From the NCBI RefSeq assembly GCF_051401765.1, contig NW_027480432.1:10806501-10870500 (forward strand): 64,000 nucleotides of DNA, read 5' to 3'. Of the stretch, positions 13,901-25,556 are shown one piece after another. The position numbers and the translations under genes were made by a program. Within the stretch, counting starts at the first letter, position 1; each line of letters starts with the position of its first letter. The stretch is from Calliopsis andreniformis (lineage: Eukaryota; Arthropoda; Insecta; Hymenoptera; Andrenidae). Under the pieces are notes generated by a model, which ran no database searches, was not told where the DNA came from, and worked only from the letters and a program-made list of their open reading frames with translations.

Positions 13901-15580
13901 ATATAAAATGGCTCAAGAAAATATGTATTCACTAGGCTGAAACAGTATCAATTTTTGAATTACTGTAATTTCGTAAAATGAAGTATTCGAACTTTTTTGG
14001 AGTTGTTTTAATAGAATTCTAAAATCATACTGCCTCACATTTGGCTTCGTTCTTTTCATGTAAATGTTGAATAACAAATTTTTGTGTTTCCTGATTTGTT
14101 AGAATGAGCAAAGAGTCAATCAATGGACGGTTACCTTAATTTCTTACAATTAGGCGACGCCCAATGCAAATTGACCGTCTTCAAGGTCTAGGAAAATACG
14201 GTGAGAGTGTGATGCACGCGTTTCCACGTTTGAGGAAAACTCAGGATACTTATACTGGTCACTCAAAACTGTGACTCAAGTGGAGTGGATTTACAATATA
14301 TCTTATTAAAATCAGAAGCCAAGATAATCTCTAAATTCTCAGTCGTTTAATTGGAAGATTCGGAACTCTTCGGCAATAAACAAATATCTACGAAATGAAC
14401 ACTAAATGAGTGTAAAAAACATAATTTCCAAATAACTAGGAAATCGAGGTCGTACCATAAAGTTAATCTTACAATTAGAATTGAATATAATAATTCATTT
14501 ATCATATATAATACTCATATCACATCTAATCACATATATAATAGTACATTTGCTCTCTTACATTAATGAACTGGGCTAGAAAACATTGCCTAGTACCTAG
14601 AATTGCTGATGGAACGAAGGAAAATATTTGATCGACTGATAGCTCATCACTTGTTCCCGAATGTGGTGATTGCAACGTTCGGACAGTTAATAATTGTATG
14701 CTGTCCTTGCACATTTTCAGAACTAATTTTAGTTCCATACTCGACGATCTATTATTCTACATATTATTTCTCTTCCACGCTCGCTAAGTGTTTTTAATCA
14801 AGCCTCAATTCATTCGGTAATTTCTAGAAGGATATTTCCCTAAATAATTGCGATTATTGAGGTGAATGGTTCCGATACGGATTTGATTTCATGACTATTA
14901 AGAGGGTGTTTTGAATCTATTATTAAGAAGTATACTGGTTCAATTAACACAGTCGATTCTAACACAAGTTTATTGTAAAAAACACTTAAAGATCTTGAAT
15001 AACAAATATTTAAGAGATTACTGATGGTCATAAAGGAGGACTGGTCAAAAGCCAAAAAAAAGCAAGAGAAAAGTGCGTTTTCTAAAATTCATTTCATTCT
15101 CCCTTTTTATTTTGTGCCTTCTTTCAACGAAACTTCCGTTTCTCCTTCTTACAAGTGAATTTTAATGGAAGGGAGAACACAGGATCAGTGGCGAAATAAA
15201 ATAAAAGCGAAATAAAAATGTCGCCCACCATTCAGTACATTGAGCATTAGGGGAAATGCAAACCAATGTGTATATGACCTGGGCTTTACTCCAGGACTCC
15301 AAGAGTCGCTAAGATCTTCACCTGTGCCTACCCAGAGGATTTGCGACACGTCAGTAGAGTCTCAGGAAATAAGCCAAGGGTTCCGTGTCCTGTTCGGGAT
15401 TTGGGGTTCTCTTGTTTAAGACGTTAAATACTAAACAGTTGTAATAATTATGCAGAGACGAAACTCTTAAACTCAAAAGTAGCGAATAAGACACGTCTGC
15501 ATCATAAATTCTATCAGTCCCTCAATTTTTATCAGAGGACATTATTGCATTCAGTTGGTTAGGAGACTATATAGACTACG
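10906..15580. other. AT-rich non-coding stretch
   Basis: No gene recognised. Overlapping sense/antisense frames at 11210-11454 and 13078-13321 have no motifs. A GC-richer block at about 15285-15415 stands out but reads in no convincing frame. Confidence 0.45.
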
Positions 15581-15807
15581 TAAGGTAAATGTCTCAATAC
15601 TTGGACTCTTAAGGTGTTGAATGTTCCAGTAAGTGGACAACTTTAAAAAGTATTTTCCAACACTTGAATTGCGCCCTAGTAGCTAAATATACTATTTTGT
15701 GGTACAATTTTTTCCTATTTTATTAGAATTTGAACGTGAAATCAAATAAAATCAACGTTAGTGTTCAGATATAGGATACATGATTGGCTACTGGAGCATT
15801 TATCTTA
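15581..15807 (+). mobile_element. GGTAAATGTCCCA-family MITE, copy 1
   Basis: The left end is TAAGGTAAATGTCTCAATAC; the right end on the opposite strand is TAAGATAAATGCTCCAGTAG. The interior (a CAGTAAGTGGACAA-like block, then an ATACTATTTT tract) matches three other copies here, at 31721-31970, 35455-35683 and 57264-57718. At about 227 bp with no coding capacity, it is a typical MITE. Confidence 0.65.
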
Positions 15808-15984
15808 CACGGCTACTAGTCAAAAAGCATTCAGCGTGTGAAGTGTGAGATTTATACAGAGTAATCCTCTCGCTTCGAAACTCAAAGATACTGCCACAAA
15901 AACATCGCAGCGAGAGCATCGTGTGTGTGTGTAACATCTGTCGATTTTCTGTTAAGAAGTGCATAAGAGCACTCTAGACCTTTT

Positions 15985-16195
15985 AGCTCACAATAGTGTC
16001 CTACTGCGATGTCTCCACGGCGGCACTGTCTTTGAGTCTCCTAGCAAGAGGATCACCCTTGTATACATACTGTTAGAAGCGCAGAAGATCTCAGCGACAA
16101 GTTGTAGTAACAGGTATAATCAATTCGACCAAAGGGAATTGCGTGTGTGCTGTCTTTGTGTTTTCCACCGAACCAATCAGACCCACTGACATCTC
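15985..16195 (+). repeat. Diverged dispersed repeat, partner of 59222-59425
   Basis: The block centred on AGTTGTAGTAACAGGTATAA and the following CAATTCGACCAAAGGGAATT aligns with AATTGTAGTAATAGGTGTGA and CAATTCGGCCAATAAGGGAA near 59315-59350. Similarity continues for about 100 bp at perhaps 70 percent. The family is unknown, and no terminal repeats were found. Confidence 0.4.
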
Positions 16196-16776
16196 AGTTG
16201 CCGACAGTACATACAACATAAATCTTATGTTCTGAATCCTCCTTGTCATACTTTCTTCACTGCGTAAAACGTTGCACGCGGAGAAATGATCAGTAGGCTA
16301 TTAACATTTAGGTGGTTTTCACTTGAATTTTTAAGTCTTGGATAGGAGACAATTGTGCGAGTACTTAAATTCATTTAAATGTAGTAAAGGAAAATTACCT
16401 AATTTGGGCCACTGCCTAAGTTTGACCACAACTGTAACTTGTCATGTACAAAAAGAATTGTGCCACCTGATAGGCAGTATGTGTTGCTTACATATGTATA
16501 TGTATACTATGTTAGTTAATGCAATAGCTATCAATATTATTTTAAAAGTTAAAAGAAACTTTAAGCGATTTTGTGCTTTGTGCAAGGAAACCAAGGAACA
16601 AAATAACATACAGTGCATAGAACATTATAGTTGTAATTTGAATATTGTAATAAATATAAAAATTGTATGTTATGGTCACCACAGGAAGGACTCTACACCT
16701 CTGGGTTGTTGTAACTTTGTTAAAATAATGGATCGTGAAATTGTCCTTGTTTGTGAAGGTAAAATTTTTTAATTGG
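16196..16776. other. Unassigned stretch with one chance-length ORF
   Basis: A plus-strand open frame of about 145 codons (16338-16772) begins at TTG rather than ATG. It is Cys-rich with no family motif that I recognise. It ends just before the left end of the 16.8-kb transposon. I do not call it a gene. Confidence 0.4.
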
Positions 16777-17994
16777 GGTGTTCTACTCATCTAGAGAATA
16801 GTGTGAAAGAAATCACGCATCAGAACTCGACCGTTCTCTTAAAAAGCGATGTTAAAGTTCCAGCTTCTTCTTACAGTGATTTTGGTTCAGAAAGTTTCTC
16901 AACCTCATTACTACACTTCTCCTCCCTTCCTGAGCAATGTTTTATTGATCGGAGGTGCTGAAAACGTCGTTCAATCCTGTATTTCAACTATTACCCGTTT
17001 CGAAGCTCTTAATCTAAACGATAAACGATTTCTTTCACTGCTGCCCAAAGAAAGAAGTCCAATGATCTCAAATCTGGAACGAGAAACTCACAAGTGTGCA
17101 GCAAGTTTGATCATCGCGGTCCAAACATTTCGTCCAAAAACTGACGAATCGATCAAAGCAGTCCCATAACGTATAAAGTAAAAGGAGTACTATGTGTCGT
17201 ACTATAACTTAACATAGATCACTCAAGAGACGAGCCCATAAGAATTACAGACATGTTGCACCTATTAACGATGTTTACGTGGGAAATAATTTAGACCAGT
17301 AGCATGTTGCCCAATAATTCCAGCTCATAGATTGATCTTTAAACTAAATCTTTCAATTTTTGTATGAGGACCTCTGTAAGCCCGAATCCTGGGATTTTCT
17401 TCGTTTAGAATGCTACTATTTGATAATCTATTTTCATCTGTAAATAACACATATTCCGAAAACATATGGATCTGGTTGTAACTTGTTTATCATCCATCAG
17501 TAAAATCTTCTGTAAGTTCGTAGGCTTTGTTTGCGAATTATTCGTTGCATTTTAATATCATTGATTCCTACTCGACAAGCTATTCCAGATAAACCCATTA
17601 ATGGATAAGAATAAACGAGTCCAATAACCTGGTTCTTCTTTAGGTCAATGGATGCAGCAGCGGTCTGTTCTTCGATGTGTAGAAAGATGACGTAATATTA
17701 TTATTTCTTGATCGCTGAACCGCTTATCTAGCCGCTGAAAATTCCGTCTATTTAACACTTCTGCTGGACGCAGTAATCTCCCATTATTACGATATATTTC
17801 TCCCGAGTTAAGCTCTAACTTTTTGCTCATTCGTCGATAGCACGTTATTTATTCTATACTCGACTGAAAAAAGATTATAAATAAAGTGACTGTAAGGATA
17901 ATTGAAATTTTAACATCATTTTTAAACAGAACAGTTGAGTTCTGACATATGGTCTCTTTCACATTTTTTATCCTCTCGATCAGTAGAACATGTT
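16777..17994. mobile_element. Tc1/mariner-superfamily transposon with ~130-bp TIRs
   Basis: The left arm starting near GTTCTACTCATCTAGAGAAT reappears inverted at the right as GTTCTACTGATCGAGAGGAT. The pairing continues through CAGAACTC(G/A)AC, the GATGTTAAA block and TTACAGT for about 130 bp. The arms enclose a minus-strand transposase relic, which supports a full-length but dead autonomous copy of about 1.2 kb. The outermost bases are uncertain by a few positions. Confidence 0.7.
16990..17830 (-). pseudogene. Dead IS630/Tc1-like transposase
   Basis: Read on the minus strand, an N-terminal stretch from ATG 17830 is followed, in shifting frames, by LFTDENRLSNSSILNEEN, which contains the first catalytic Asp (near 17435). 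A W/stop-AGIIG segment (near 17310) and a block ending DLRSLDFFLWAAVKEIVY (near 17030-17065) follow. These correspond to the family's LFTDEA, VWAGIIG and RSPDLTPLDFFLWG motifs in the expected order. At least one frameshift, a TGG-to-TGA change and the lack of a readable middle section show that it is non-functional. Location inside inverted repeats confirms the assignment. Confidence 0.7.
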
Positions 17995-18909
17995 GCATAA
18001 ATATGATAATATTATGAACGATAAAAATACAATATGAATAGTAAATAGTACAATTTTTTATGGTATATGTACCATACAAATTATATGTGTATTTCTTTTT
18101 TCAAATCCACTTTTTTCTGTTACATTAATATGTAACATGTATCCTCTAATATTAAACAAATATTAATACATGTATTAATATATATAACGTATAGTATTTA
18201 TTCCTCTTTACAAACTCTACGTGCAGAATACTATTTTTGTTGGTTGTATGTATAGGTATTGCATAGCTACGTGTCTGACAGTTATCACCTAATATTATAT
18301 ATTTATTACGTGTGCCAACACATGAATGTCATGTCCTTTTTACGATTTATTACAGGATTATAATTTTATTTCGCTCCTGTGGTTCTTACTCCACTCACTA
18401 TTGTCCTACCATGAATAATACTACTATTTTGAAATTCGATATTTCGAGTTCGTATATTCGTACATTTTATTTTTAGAAGTCACATGTTTATTCAACTTTT
18501 TAAGAAACAGCGTTCTTCTGTTTTACTACTTTATTAGTTATCCATGCCAGAGTTTTGACCCCTTACAAAATAAATACAATTCACTATATATGACACTGTT
18601 TGCATAGTGTCCCGTATTACGTGGGTAATATTTCAGGAAATGATTCAGCACCTAAAGGCAATATAAAAGTCATAAGAACATAAGCCCTATTTGACCTTGT
18701 GTATGGGATATAAGAAATTTTGTATTCTGCTATTTTGTATTTAACTACAAGAAATACTCAAAATGACTAAGTACTTTGCATTTTAACTCGTACCTGGAGG
18801 CACCTCATCATCGACTATTGGCTAATTTTCCAATACACCCTGATGTTCTTATAATTGAGCCCTTTGTTCAATTTTATATCAGTGTATTTTAACATTTTCT
18901 ACAAGCATT
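17995..18909. other. AT-rich stretch, possible MITE ends
   Basis: No gene. GTGTCCCGTATTACGTGGG at 18608 and an outward-facing CACCCTG at about 18830 might bound a 230-bp MITE, but their arms match poorly, so I leave this open. Confidence 0.3.
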
Positions 18910-19473
18910 GTGTCCACAAATGGATTCCAAATATCCTTACAGATAAGAATTCGATGGATTTAAATGAGATGAGTATTTCAGTCACGCAATAGGAACCCCA
19001 CGACTAATTGATCGTTTTAGGAGTTTGTTTAAAACTTGCCTTGCTACTTATTTAAAATGTAGCAGACGCTTACATAAACATGGTGCCGATATCTGGATAT
19101 TACAATTTATGTATTTAGGTCAGATTTACTGATTGCAGACGATATTCATTATGAATGTTGAATAGCCCATCACTGGTGAATTCAGCTTCATCTATGAAAC
19201 ATTTTGATCCTTTTCATACATTTGAAGTCCACAAATACGAAGGAAATTCTTATACTCGTTGAACGTGATAAGAATAGAATTGATGATCTCGCAAAATTCT
19301 TCATACATGTGTGAAAAGCTCGTTCTTAAAGGTGCTGCTGTTCTTTGAACACTAGTTTTCAAGTTTTCTTTAACGTAGAAAATTGTTCTGTCGTAGACAT
19401 TAGTGTACTCGTCCAAAAGTGTTTCTACTTGACAAACGTCAACTGGACAAATGTTCTGCACATAACCAACCAA
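18910..19473 (-). pseudogene. Second IS630/Tc1-like transposase relic
   Basis: On the minus strand the frame ending at 19192 carries VKENLKTSVQRTAAPL, which fits the family's N-terminal HTH (ENP-TS-R-AA-L). Immediately after, in another frame, comes FIDEAEFTSDGLFNIHN, the first catalytic Asp block (codons near 19181-19200). Further on is RGVPIA followed by SSHLNPSNSYL and GYLESI (near 18910-19000), matching RGGP-W and SPDLTPLDFFLWGYLK with stops in place of tryptophans. The central region, including the second Asp, is missing. Order and orientation are right for a single decayed gene; no flanking TIRs were identified. Confidence 0.6.
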
Positions 19474-20255
19474 AAGACAATAAATGGTCTATCAATACCA
19501 TTAATTAATCAGACTATTAAATCTTTATTTTAATATGTTAAGCTTATTTTGATCAATAAGCCATTAATGGGAACGTGAGGAGGTACACTTAAATATGGCA
19601 TTACTATGAGGCACACACCAATATCAGAGTGCCATTTTAACTTTTGATGAAGTCAGCTACAATGTTCACGAAACGTTGGTTTGGGAAATGTCTTCCAAAA
19701 GGAGACAACAGTAAGAGCTGTATCATATTCTCCTAGTTTCAGTAACAGTGAAAATAATATAGATGTTCATTATAAGCGAGATATATTATGTTTGTTCTGA
19801 AATTTCTGTTGAGAGAAGTAACTCATGATGTTACATCGCACTCGAAATAAAGCGTGCAAAGCTCCTTTGTTCGGACTTTTGTTTTCATTCCACTCTGTAT
19901 TAAGGTGCGCTTGCTACACTGTATTGCGTTGTTAAAGTACAATTGGTGTCTGTCTCTCACTTGAATTCCTACAGTGTTCTTAATAGGTTCTGAAACTTCT
20001 AACACTTCTTGAGCTTCTTAACGTTCTCAATGTTCACAAGTCCTTAATAGACTCTCAATAAGTTTGTAATCAATATTGTCACTCTATTTGTTTTCTTTTA
20101 AAGATTGCCATAAAAAGAAATGAACTTTCCAAAAACTTTGCGCCATTTAGATTTATAAAATCATAGATAAAGCATGCATGTACCCACTAGTTTATCTTTT
20201 ACAGTATGCCCTGTATACCTATTCACAAGTTGGTTAAATTTCACTATCTAGTGGT

Positions 20256-20617
20256 TATAATATATAATATAATTGTATTATATTATATTAATTATGTATA
20301 ATATAATTGTATTAAATTATATTATAGTAATTATATATAATATAATTGTATTATATTATACTAATTATATATAATATAATTGTATTATATTATACTAATT
20401 ATATATAATATAATTGTATTATATTATATTATATTATATTAATTATATATAATATAATTGTATTATATTATATTATATTATATTATATTATATTATATTA
20501 TATTATATTATATTATATTATATTATATTATATTATATTATATTATATTATATTATATTATATTAATTATATATAATATAATTGTATTATATTATATAAT
20601 TATATATCAATATATAT
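20256..20617. repeat. AT microsatellite/minisatellite
   Basis: About six imperfect units of a roughly 34-bp AT motif (TATATAATATAATTG and neighbours) precede and follow a pure TATTA pentamer run of about 18 copies (near 20459-20563). Apparent open frames through it are repeat artefacts. Confidence 0.9.
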
Positions 20618-21315
20618 ACATATACCTAGATGGAACAGTTGTTAAAAATGTAATCTTCAAAAGCATATTTCCAGATAATTGAAATCAGTGCTGAGGCTCC
20701 TTCTCAAAATAAATACCCAACTTTACAGCTTCGTAAAGAATACATTATATACAATACATTAACATCATATGTATTTATCTTCTGTTAAAAAGTATTAGGT
20801 AGTTAGTAGTCTTAAAGACGTAAAATATCCATGTTCCATGTAACGAGTGAAGGAACATCTGCATATGCCTGGTAACAAGTCACGGAATATTTGTCGTCAA
20901 ACAGGATTGCAACGTGTCGCGTGCCCTTTGTGCGACATTTGTTCCAGGAAAGTACAAGACATAACACAGTCTCGTGACAGCCTTACGATAAACGATAAAT
21001 TAATAAGAAAATTACGATGCACAGGATGTTGTTTATGTAACCACATCATTTTGCTTGAGATTAACATTGGGTTCGGGATTTTCTGTAGCGCTACCAACTA
21101 GTTGGATATTTTACACTGTTTGTTCTCTTTCTGCAGTCCATAGTCACTGGAATAGAACCATATGCAGAAATTTCATTTCTCTAACTGGAACAGTACTACC
21201 TTTGGCGAAGAGTTTCTGACCAAACACAACACTACGAAGTTATTTAAAAATTTTGTAGTATTTGAAATGTAAAATGCTATCGTATCAAACTCATCTAATA
21301 TTTTCATACGATTTA
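20618..21315. other. Non-coding stretch
   Basis: Nothing recognised. Overlapping short frames at 20847-21101 on both strands show no motif. Confidence 0.45.
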
Positions 21316-21534
21316 CAGTGGCAGACAAGAAAAAGTTTAACATTGGTATTTGTATACATGATTATCAATAACTTCTATAATACAAATATTTTACTTTATA
21401 TTAATAGGATTTATTCATTCTGGGTTACTTCACATTCTGTACTTGTGCAACATAAATAGTCAATAATTTTGTTTCGTAAAATTAATGTGTTTCTTCATTT
21501 AGCTTGCTTTTTAAACTGTCCTTTGCCTGCCACT
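21316..21534. mobile_element. Tc1-like MITE
   Basis: The left end is TA then CAGTGGCAGACAAGAAAAAG. The right end on the other strand is TA then AGTGGCAGGCAAAGGACAG, with one terminal base lost. CAGTGGC(A/G)GACAA is a common Tc1-like terminus in insects. The 219-bp interior is non-coding. Confidence 0.6.
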
Positions 21535-23069
21535 TATGTTCGTGCAATAGCAATTTCCATTCCAAAAACTACAATATCTTCATTGAACCACGTATTGTTA
21601 CGTTTGATCGAAAACTGTTTGCCAAAGGTTATATGTTATCAATAACCAATTGTCTTTGACTGCGCAAATTATTACTAAATAGGTAACTAATTATATGTAT
21701 ATATGTAGCAATTAAGTGATTACTACCTTTTTTGAAACATTTAACCCTTGCAGGTCATTAATTACCTCAAAGATAACTTCCAGGCGCTATAAATATGTTG
21801 GCCTTTCAATCGCACCAATTAGTCTCACTTTAATTGCCAAGTAAATTAGTACCTTGAATACGGCATGGGCTTTCGGTGGCCTACGATATGTCTCGTCAGT
21901 GGAACTTGTATCACATGTATAAGCACAGTTTGTAATGTGAAGTTGAAACAGGATAGAAAATTAAAGAGCTAAAACTATGGAAAATTTAAAGCAATCGTAA
22001 TTTTTTTACTATGAAACAGAATATCTCATTTCCTAAATGGTTTTCTATGTTTCAGGGAAAATATTACAAGTTATATAAAATTAAACTAAAATAGGTTGTT
22101 CGTCGGTTTCTGTTTAAATATTTTATTGTATATATGTATTTGGACTTTGTTCGTGAAGAACTTAATTAATTAAAAATTAATATAGGGAAACAATGGGATG
22201 TTTGAAATGCAAAGAAGGCTTATATCAGCGCTGTTCAACAGGGGACTCACGAGCTTTAGGGTTTCCTCCCTCTCATTTCCATCGTCAGGGAAATCACGCA
22301 ATGTTATAAGGGCCACTATAATAGATTAGCGTCTCTATTTTCAAGAAAGCTGAAATCCTATGAACGACTTAGTATTAGTAAAGGCAAGATAGTGTTTACA
22401 TTATTATATGTATAGTCCTAGTTAAAAGTAGTAATGTGTCTTACAAGCCATTTGATGTTTGCACGGGGCACATACTGTGAGGATCTGAGAGGTTGGTACC
22501 CGAAAAGAATATGTGTTTCTGATTGGTTATAATTTATTCCCTTTCGGTATGAACAGGTATGAATGTATATTTTGTTAGTACAGAGTTTGGATCCCAAAGT
22601 TATTTTGAATTGTGTAATTTTGTGTTCTTCTCAACTCAGATTTTCTGTGACTGGTGGAATTAGATTTCGAAATTGAAAAAATCACTGCAGGAATTATAGA
22701 ATGTAAAAGATGAATATTTTGCTGATTGGGTGAACGTTGGCTTCGGTCAAGCATAAATGGGGATGTTTATGAAGTAGAAAAATGCACTAGTGGGAAAGTG
22801 AAAATGGACTCGAGAGTGGAAGCGTAAAAGTGATTGCACTGGACAAAGTCGAAATAAAATAATGGTCCCTTGATTGAGATGTTGGATTAAGTTGCATAAT
22901 TTATGAAAAAGCATAGGGGTCATTATCCTCTACTTCTATTGAAGGGTCACGTACTCTTTAACGGTTGACCTGTTTTGTGTCTTTAGTGTCTCTCGTAAAA
23001 CTGTACGCGACAACATTCTCTGATATCTGATGGCATGTTCTTTTGTTTTGATATTTGGGCAAGTGAATG
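21535..23069. other. Non-coding stretch
   Basis: No gene, terminal repeat or structured RNA recognised. A GC-richer patch near 21850-21910 and another near 22225-22300 are unexplained. Confidence 0.45.
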
Positions 23070-23200
23070 TATACTCGGCTCTAACGATTCTCACCCACAC
23101 TGACACTCTCTATCTCGTTCTTACGCAAGAGCCACTGAATAAGAGAGAGATAGAGAGAGTAGTTGTAGCTAGAATTGTTTGACTTGTCCGTACATACGAG
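23070..23200 (+). repeat. Foldback-containing repeat, copy A
   Basis: The core is an imperfect hairpin: CTCTCTATCTCGTTCTTA pairs with the reverse complement found in AAGAGAGAGATAGAGAGAG across a short loop containing GCAAGAGCCACTGAAT. The same arrangement occurs inverted at 27968-28100, where the loop reads ACAGGAGCCATTGAAT on the minus strand. Similarity extends on both sides of the hairpin, so this is a dispersed repeat rather than a simple GA tract. Confidence 0.5.
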
Positions 23201-23234
23201 ACTCGATTCGTCAACATAAGCACTATTCGCATCC

Positions 23235-23290
23235 CACGAGAAGTCCCCTGAAAAGCATTGCTCCTAATATAGATCAGAGGACTTCTCGTG
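23235..23290. repeat. 17-bp-arm hairpin
   Basis: CACGAGAAGTCCCCTGA (23235-23251) is inverted as TCAGAGGACTTCTCGTG (23274-23290) with one mismatch, which becomes a G-U pair in a minus-strand transcript. The loop is 22 nt. It could be a small structured RNA or a foldback remnant. Confidence 0.5.
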
Positions 23291-23901
23291 AAACACCAGT
23301 ACTACTTCTTTTTTGATCTCGTACGAACCTGACAACAAAATTACAACAAATTGACAACCAAATTATAGGAAAAGACCGTTTCAGTCAACAATATACAGTG
23401 TTCCTATTACTATGTTATTAGCCTGCATTTTTATCATAAATGGTAGGTAAGTGTGCGCAAAAAATAAAAAAGTTTTGCCTGTTTTATAATCAATGTCATA
23501 GTCTATGTCAATTTTTTATATTTGCAATAATATTCAAGAAACGAAAGCGGTTTTTAACTTTTTTTTAATAAAATGGTACATATTTTCTGATATCATATAA
23601 GTTAGTTATAAAAAACAATAAAACTTTTCCCATTTTCATACTTTTCATGTACTTACCATTTACAAGACAAACGCTGCCTAGTAATGATGCAAACTCTCTG
23701 TATATGTATGTATATTTAACAGTATGGTTATAGTGGATGTCTATATACTCACTTTTTATGGTTCCATTGTTTTTGACCAGTAGATCAGCAAAAGTTCATG
23801 ACTTTAGTAAATAAGAGGCAGTGACAGCAGGTAATAGGAACTGTATTATGTTCCTAACATGGAGAAAGCTGAATGATATAGAGTGTTACACAAATGAAAG
23901 A

Positions 23902-24255
23902 AAATTTGAGGAGCTGAGTCTAGACATCAAATGGGAACAAAAATCAGGAATAACGATATGGCGTTTGAGTCCACGTTTATTACTTACAGACATCTAAAGA
24001 AAACTGTGGTTGCCATAATCACTGATGTAAGGAGCCAGCTGCGAAGTGAGAAATGCTATAGTATTCGTTGCAAACCGTGGGTATGGCAATCGGTGCTTCT
24101 CGTTTTTGGTTTCCTGTCACGATTCTCGTACTAAAATTTGCGTAAGGTAGTTTGCCAAATTTCAGATTTTATCAACTTTTAAATACTTATAGCTAACAAA
24201 TTAAAGCTCAAACACAGTTGCATTATTATTGGTTTTCATCGTATTCTGCTCTTAA
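23902..24255 (+). mobile_element. Long-arm foldback MITE, copy 1
   Basis: The left arm contains AAATTTGAGGAGCTGAGTCT, AGACATCAAATGGG and AATAACGA. The right arm is an inverted, diverged version ending near 24255. The centre (CACTGATGTAAGGAGCCAG-like) aligns with the centres of the copies at 24921-25333, 28295-28680 and 52782-53152. The plus-strand frame 23931-24134 is an accident of the element. Confidence 0.55.
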
Positions 24256-24779
24256 GAAACATTCCTTCACTTTTCCTTTACCTATAGTCGTACTCCTTGC
24301 ATATAGCTATTACTACTGTTCTATAAATATGTATGCAGATTTAGAATGCATTTGGATTCATTATTTTAGGAATTTAATTTTGATTTTACTAATCCATTCC
24401 AAAACTATTAACTAAAAGTAACGAAACAATTCTTAACTACATAAATTGTAAAAATGACATGATGGTAGAATTTAATTCAATAAATATACTTTTAACTTTA
24501 AATTTCAAATAAATTGTAGTTTGAAGATATTAAAATTTGACGGAGTTTATTAAATATAAATAGACAAAATTAGAAATATAAACGAATGTTTAACTTACCA
24601 CATAATCAGAATGCTAAAAAAATAAAGATTTTTATAAAATTGAATTTTAAACAATATTAATAAAGTTGAAATTTTAATTAGATGCTCCCTTAGATGTTTG
24701 CATTATTATTTATAAATAATATTGAAATTTGGAGAAAGATGGTATAGAAAATGCTAGAAGAAAAGAAAGAAGGATATCT

Positions 24780-24877
24780 GGGCCGATCAAATTGTCTTAA
24801 CGCGGGTTGCGGACTCGGATCTGCCGCTTTTAGGGCGATTGCTCTAACCATTATCTAGTTATCTAGGCTGATCGCCA
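24780..24877 (-). ncRNA. tRNA-like fragment, possible SINE head
   Basis: Read on the minus strand, ATGGTTAGAGCAATCGCC resembles a tRNA D-arm/A box, and GGCAGATCCGAGTCCG, about 20 nt further, resembles a B box. The spacing and the failed anticodon and acceptor stems rule out a functional tRNA. A tRNA-derived SINE or a tRNA pseudogene would explain it. GC content is clearly above its surroundings. Confidence 0.4.
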
Positions 24878-24920
24878 ACCCTATTCCTCCAAACTTACAG
24901 AGTGTTCAGCTACAAAGGAG

Positions 24921-25333
24921 AAAGAAATTTAAGAAATAATTGTAGAGATCAAAGCAAAAGGAAAATCAGAAATAACGAAATTGCTGCCTTGCCCTTGTTT
25001 GATATTTATAAGCACCTAGGCTCTAGCAAGATTCGTCTGAAACTTGACAAATCGAACGGCATCATTTTCGACACTAAACTCATGGTAAAAGGGATCAGAC
25101 TATGGAAGAGCAGTTATTATCATAGCTACTGTTCAGTCAATGCTTGGGTTATGTGTCATAGATTCTACGTAAAATTCCCATCGCAGCAGTGAGGCGAGTG
25201 ACCTAACATCAGTGGCTGCCAGACACCGTATGCTATCAATGCTTATAACTAACGAACGAAGACTAAACTACAATTTCGTTATTCTTCTTTTTCGTCTTAT
25301 TTCAACGTCTAGAATCATTTCTTCAATTTTCTA
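24921..25333 (-). mobile_element. Long-arm foldback MITE, copy 2 (inverted)
   Basis: The left arm GGAAAATCAGAAATAACGAA and the right arm, inverted, with AGAAGAATAACGAAATTG pair over about 80 bp. Both contain the TCTAGACGTTGAAAT or equivalent subterminal block. The centre matches the other copies only when reverse-complemented (CACTGATGTTAGGTCACTCG; AACTGCTCTTCCATAGTCTG), so this copy is inverted relative to its neighbours at 23.9 and 28.3 kb. Confidence 0.6.
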
Positions 25334-25361
25334 CCAACTACGTGTAGCCAAACACACTATA

Positions 25362-25556
25362 CAGGGTGTTTCATTTAAAGTTTCGCACTGAATTTCAGCA
25401 ATCTCTTAAAATCCTGGTAGCATGTCCACCTAGAGCAGATCCATGATCATCAAAAGACGCTTCTATAAGTAGAAGTTTTATTTCAAACACTTTGTTAAAC
25501 GAGTTACAGGTTAGGAGATACGTAGTTGCGTGCGTAACCTCAAATGGAATAACCTG
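25362..25556. mobile_element. 195-bp CAGGGTG-type MITE
   Basis: The left end is TATA then CAGGGTGTTTCATTTAAAG; the right end on the other strand is TATA then CAGGTTATTCCATTTGAGG. The interior is non-coding. The end sequence differs from the ACATGTGGGAC family at 5.3 and 10.1 kb, so this is a separate family. Confidence 0.65.

Noticed and set aside
15921..15932. GT dinucleotide run
   Set aside because: Only about six units, too short to be notable.
16338..16772. 145-codon plus-strand ORF
   Set aside because: It starts at TTG, shows no family motif, and lies in AT-rich sequence where a frame this long is only mildly unusual.
18606..18836. Possible MITE bounded by GTGTCCCGTATTACG and CACCCTG
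   Set aside because: The two ends face correctly but their arms match at only about half of positions, so I do not call it.
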